DNA of 7,496 nt from JBLFWJ01 sp047611425 (lineage in GTDB: Bacteria > Bacteroidota > Bacteroidia > UBA10329), in contig JBLFWJ010000163.1 of assembly GCA_047611425.1 (NCBI GenBank), positions 1 to 7,496 on the forward strand, read 5' to 3'. This document shows positions 6,515-7,496 of this stretch, one piece after another. Numbering within the stretch: position 1 is the first letter of the stretch; every line of letters starts with the position of its first letter. A program made the translations under genes and the position numbers. The notes below the pieces were generated by a model. The model was not told the origin of the DNA. It saw only the letters and a program-made list of their open reading frames with translations, and did not search any database.

Positions 6515-7486
6515 GTGCCCAAGGAGATTGACATACTTGAATTATCGGAATCCATTAAAAATGGTGAACGAGTTGCTTTGGGCAAGGCAATTACGCTGGT
6601 TGAAAGTACTCGCCCTCAGGACCAAAGCCTTTCATCCCAATTGGTAACGGAATGTTTAAAGCATTCTAAAGCCTCAAAGCGTATTGGAATAACCGGTGTT
6701 CCGGGAGTAGGTAAGAGCACATTCTTAGAGGCCATCGGAATGCACCTTTGCGAAAAAGGCGAGAAGGTGGCCGTTCTAGCAATCGATCCCAGTTCTGAAA
6801 TTACTGGAGGTAGCATTTTGGGAGACAAAACCAGAATGGAGCAATTGTCTCAGCATGAGAATGCATTTATTCGGCCAAGTCCAAGTAGGGGGAATTTAGG
6901 TGGAGTAGGAAGGAAGACCCTAGAAACCATCATCCTTTGCGAAGCTGCTGGGTTTACCAACATCTTTATAGAAACGGTTGGTGTTGGGCAATCCGAGACT
7001 GCGGTTCATCATTTGGCGGATATGTTTGTCTTGCTTGTATTGGCAAGCGCGGGTGACGAGCTTCAAGGCATTAAGCGTGGCATTATGGAAATGGCCGACC
7101 TAGTTGTCATCAATAAAAGCGATGGTGCTCAACTAGACCTAACCGCTCATGCAAAAGCGGCTTACCACAGTGCTTTGCATTTATTCCCAGCCAAGGATAG
7201 CGAATGGACAGTCGGTGTTCAAGATGTATCGTCCATTGAAGGGCGAGGAATTGACGAAACTTGGAACCGAATCGATTCATTCTTCAATCACGTAATGGTT
7301 AACGGGTATTTGGGTCATCATCGAAAGACTCAGAATCTCTTCTGGATGAACAAAGCAGTGGAAGACAATCTTGTTAACCGATTTTATTCTGATTCGAAAA
7401 TCCAGTCAAAAAGGGAGGAACTAGAGAGACAGGTGCTCTCTGGAGAGCTCAGTCCGTTCGAAGCTTCTCAAAAGCTTTTAGAATAA
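6515..7486 (+). CDS. meaB: Methylmalonyl-CoA mutase-associated GTPase MeaB
   Basis: A 323-residue G3E-family P-loop GTPase (ArgK/MeaB group), normal length for the family. It acts in the cytosol as chaperone of adenosylcobalamin-dependent methylmalonyl-CoA mutase, gating cofactor loading and protecting the mutase from inactivation. Visible motifs: Walker A GVPGVGKST (61-69), AIDPSS (89-94), TGGSILGDKTRM (97-108), RPSPSRGNLGGVGRKT (120-135), ETVGVGQSE (153-161), AGDELQGIKRGIMEMAD (179-195) and the guanine-specificity motif NKSD (200-203). Residues from about 265 form the C-terminal helical arm used for dimerisation. The start is GTG 6515: an in-frame TAA at 6503-6505 limits the choice, and no ATG lies between it and the conserved N-terminal helices. 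The AAGGAG at 6521-6526 lies inside the gene and serves no visible start. The mutase genes are not in the window. Older databases call this family ArgK (arginine/ornithine transport kinase); the motifs favour MeaB. Confidence 0.94.
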   Translation: MPKEIDILELSESIKNGERVALGKAITLVESTRPQDQSLSSQLVTECLKHSKASKRIGITGVPGVGKSTFLEAIGMHLCEKGEKVAVLAIDPSSEITGGSILGDKTRMEQLSQHENAFIRPSPSRGNLGGVGRKTLETIILCEAAGFTNIFIETVGVGQSETAVHHLADMFVLLVLASAGDELQGIKRGIMEMADLVVINKSDGAQLDLTAHAKAAYHSALHLFPAKDSEWTVGVQDVSSIEGRGIDETWNRIDSFFNHVMVNGYLGHHRKTQNLFWMNKAVEDNLVNRFYSDSKIQSKREELERQVLSGELSPFEASQKLLE

Positions 7487-7496
7487 AATGCTAGTC

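Noticed and set aside
6521..6526. AAGGAG as a Shine-Dalgarno sequence for a shorter MeaB
   Set aside because: It forms codons 3-4 of the gene and no ATG, GTG or TTG codon in frame follows at a suitable distance.
7488..7496. ATG CTA GTC as the start of another gene
   Set aside because: Only three codons are visible before the window ends, too little to support a feature.
1..7496. CRISPR array, tRNA/rRNA gene, insertion sequence, prophage or defence system
   Set aside because: No regularly spaced repeats, no transposase or defence-type proteins, and no RNA gene signature were seen; all gaps between genes are under 100 bases.

Overview
The window reads as a stretch of chromosome from a member of the Bacteroidota, most likely a Flavobacteriales-type marine or freshwater bacterium. 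The evidence is two consecutive proteins ending in type A sorting domains of the type IX secretion system (T9SS, known only from this phylum and close relatives), start codons with no Shine-Dalgarno sequence in front of them, one sequence matching the Bacteroidota -7 promoter element (TAnnTTTG), and moderately AT-rich coding DNA. All recognisable genes lie on the + strand. Coding density is high and no gap exceeds 100 bases.

Layout. (1) The left edge cuts a gene of which only the C-terminal 128 codons remain; it ends in a T9SS sorting domain. (2) After 28 bases comes a 946-residue secreted GH13 alpha-amylase-family enzyme. It has a signal peptide, an N-terminal beta domain, an Ig-like region, a CBM48-like E-set domain, a complete GH13 catalytic domain and a T9SS domain. 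(3) Next is a 212-residue membrane fatty-acid 2-hydroxylase (FA2H/Scs7 type) with all four histidine clusters. (4) Then a 439-residue MFS/GPH sugar transporter of SLC45/sucrose-maltose type. (5) Then a 345-residue bestrophin-family ion channel. (6) The last gene is a MeaB-type GTPase, the chaperone of methylmalonyl-CoA mutase. The window ends 10 bases after it.

How they fit together. The amylase and the SLC45-like transporter make sense as a pair: extracellular starch or maltodextrin cleavage, then inner-membrane uptake of the products. The hydroxylase gene between them and the SusC/D-free context make this an inference rather than a clear polysaccharide utilisation locus. The hydroxylase (2-hydroxylated lipids), bestrophin and MeaB (propionyl/methylmalonyl-CoA metabolism) look like unrelated housekeeping or accessory functions on the same strand.

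I did not find a clearly novel multi-gene system. The items most worth a second look are small. They are a 5-unit heptanucleotide repeat in front of the bestrophin gene, a related repeat in front of meaB, an 11-bp interrupted hairpin in the leader of the transporter gene, a possible leaderless promoter at the hydroxylase gene, and the pore-neck residues of the bestrophin.
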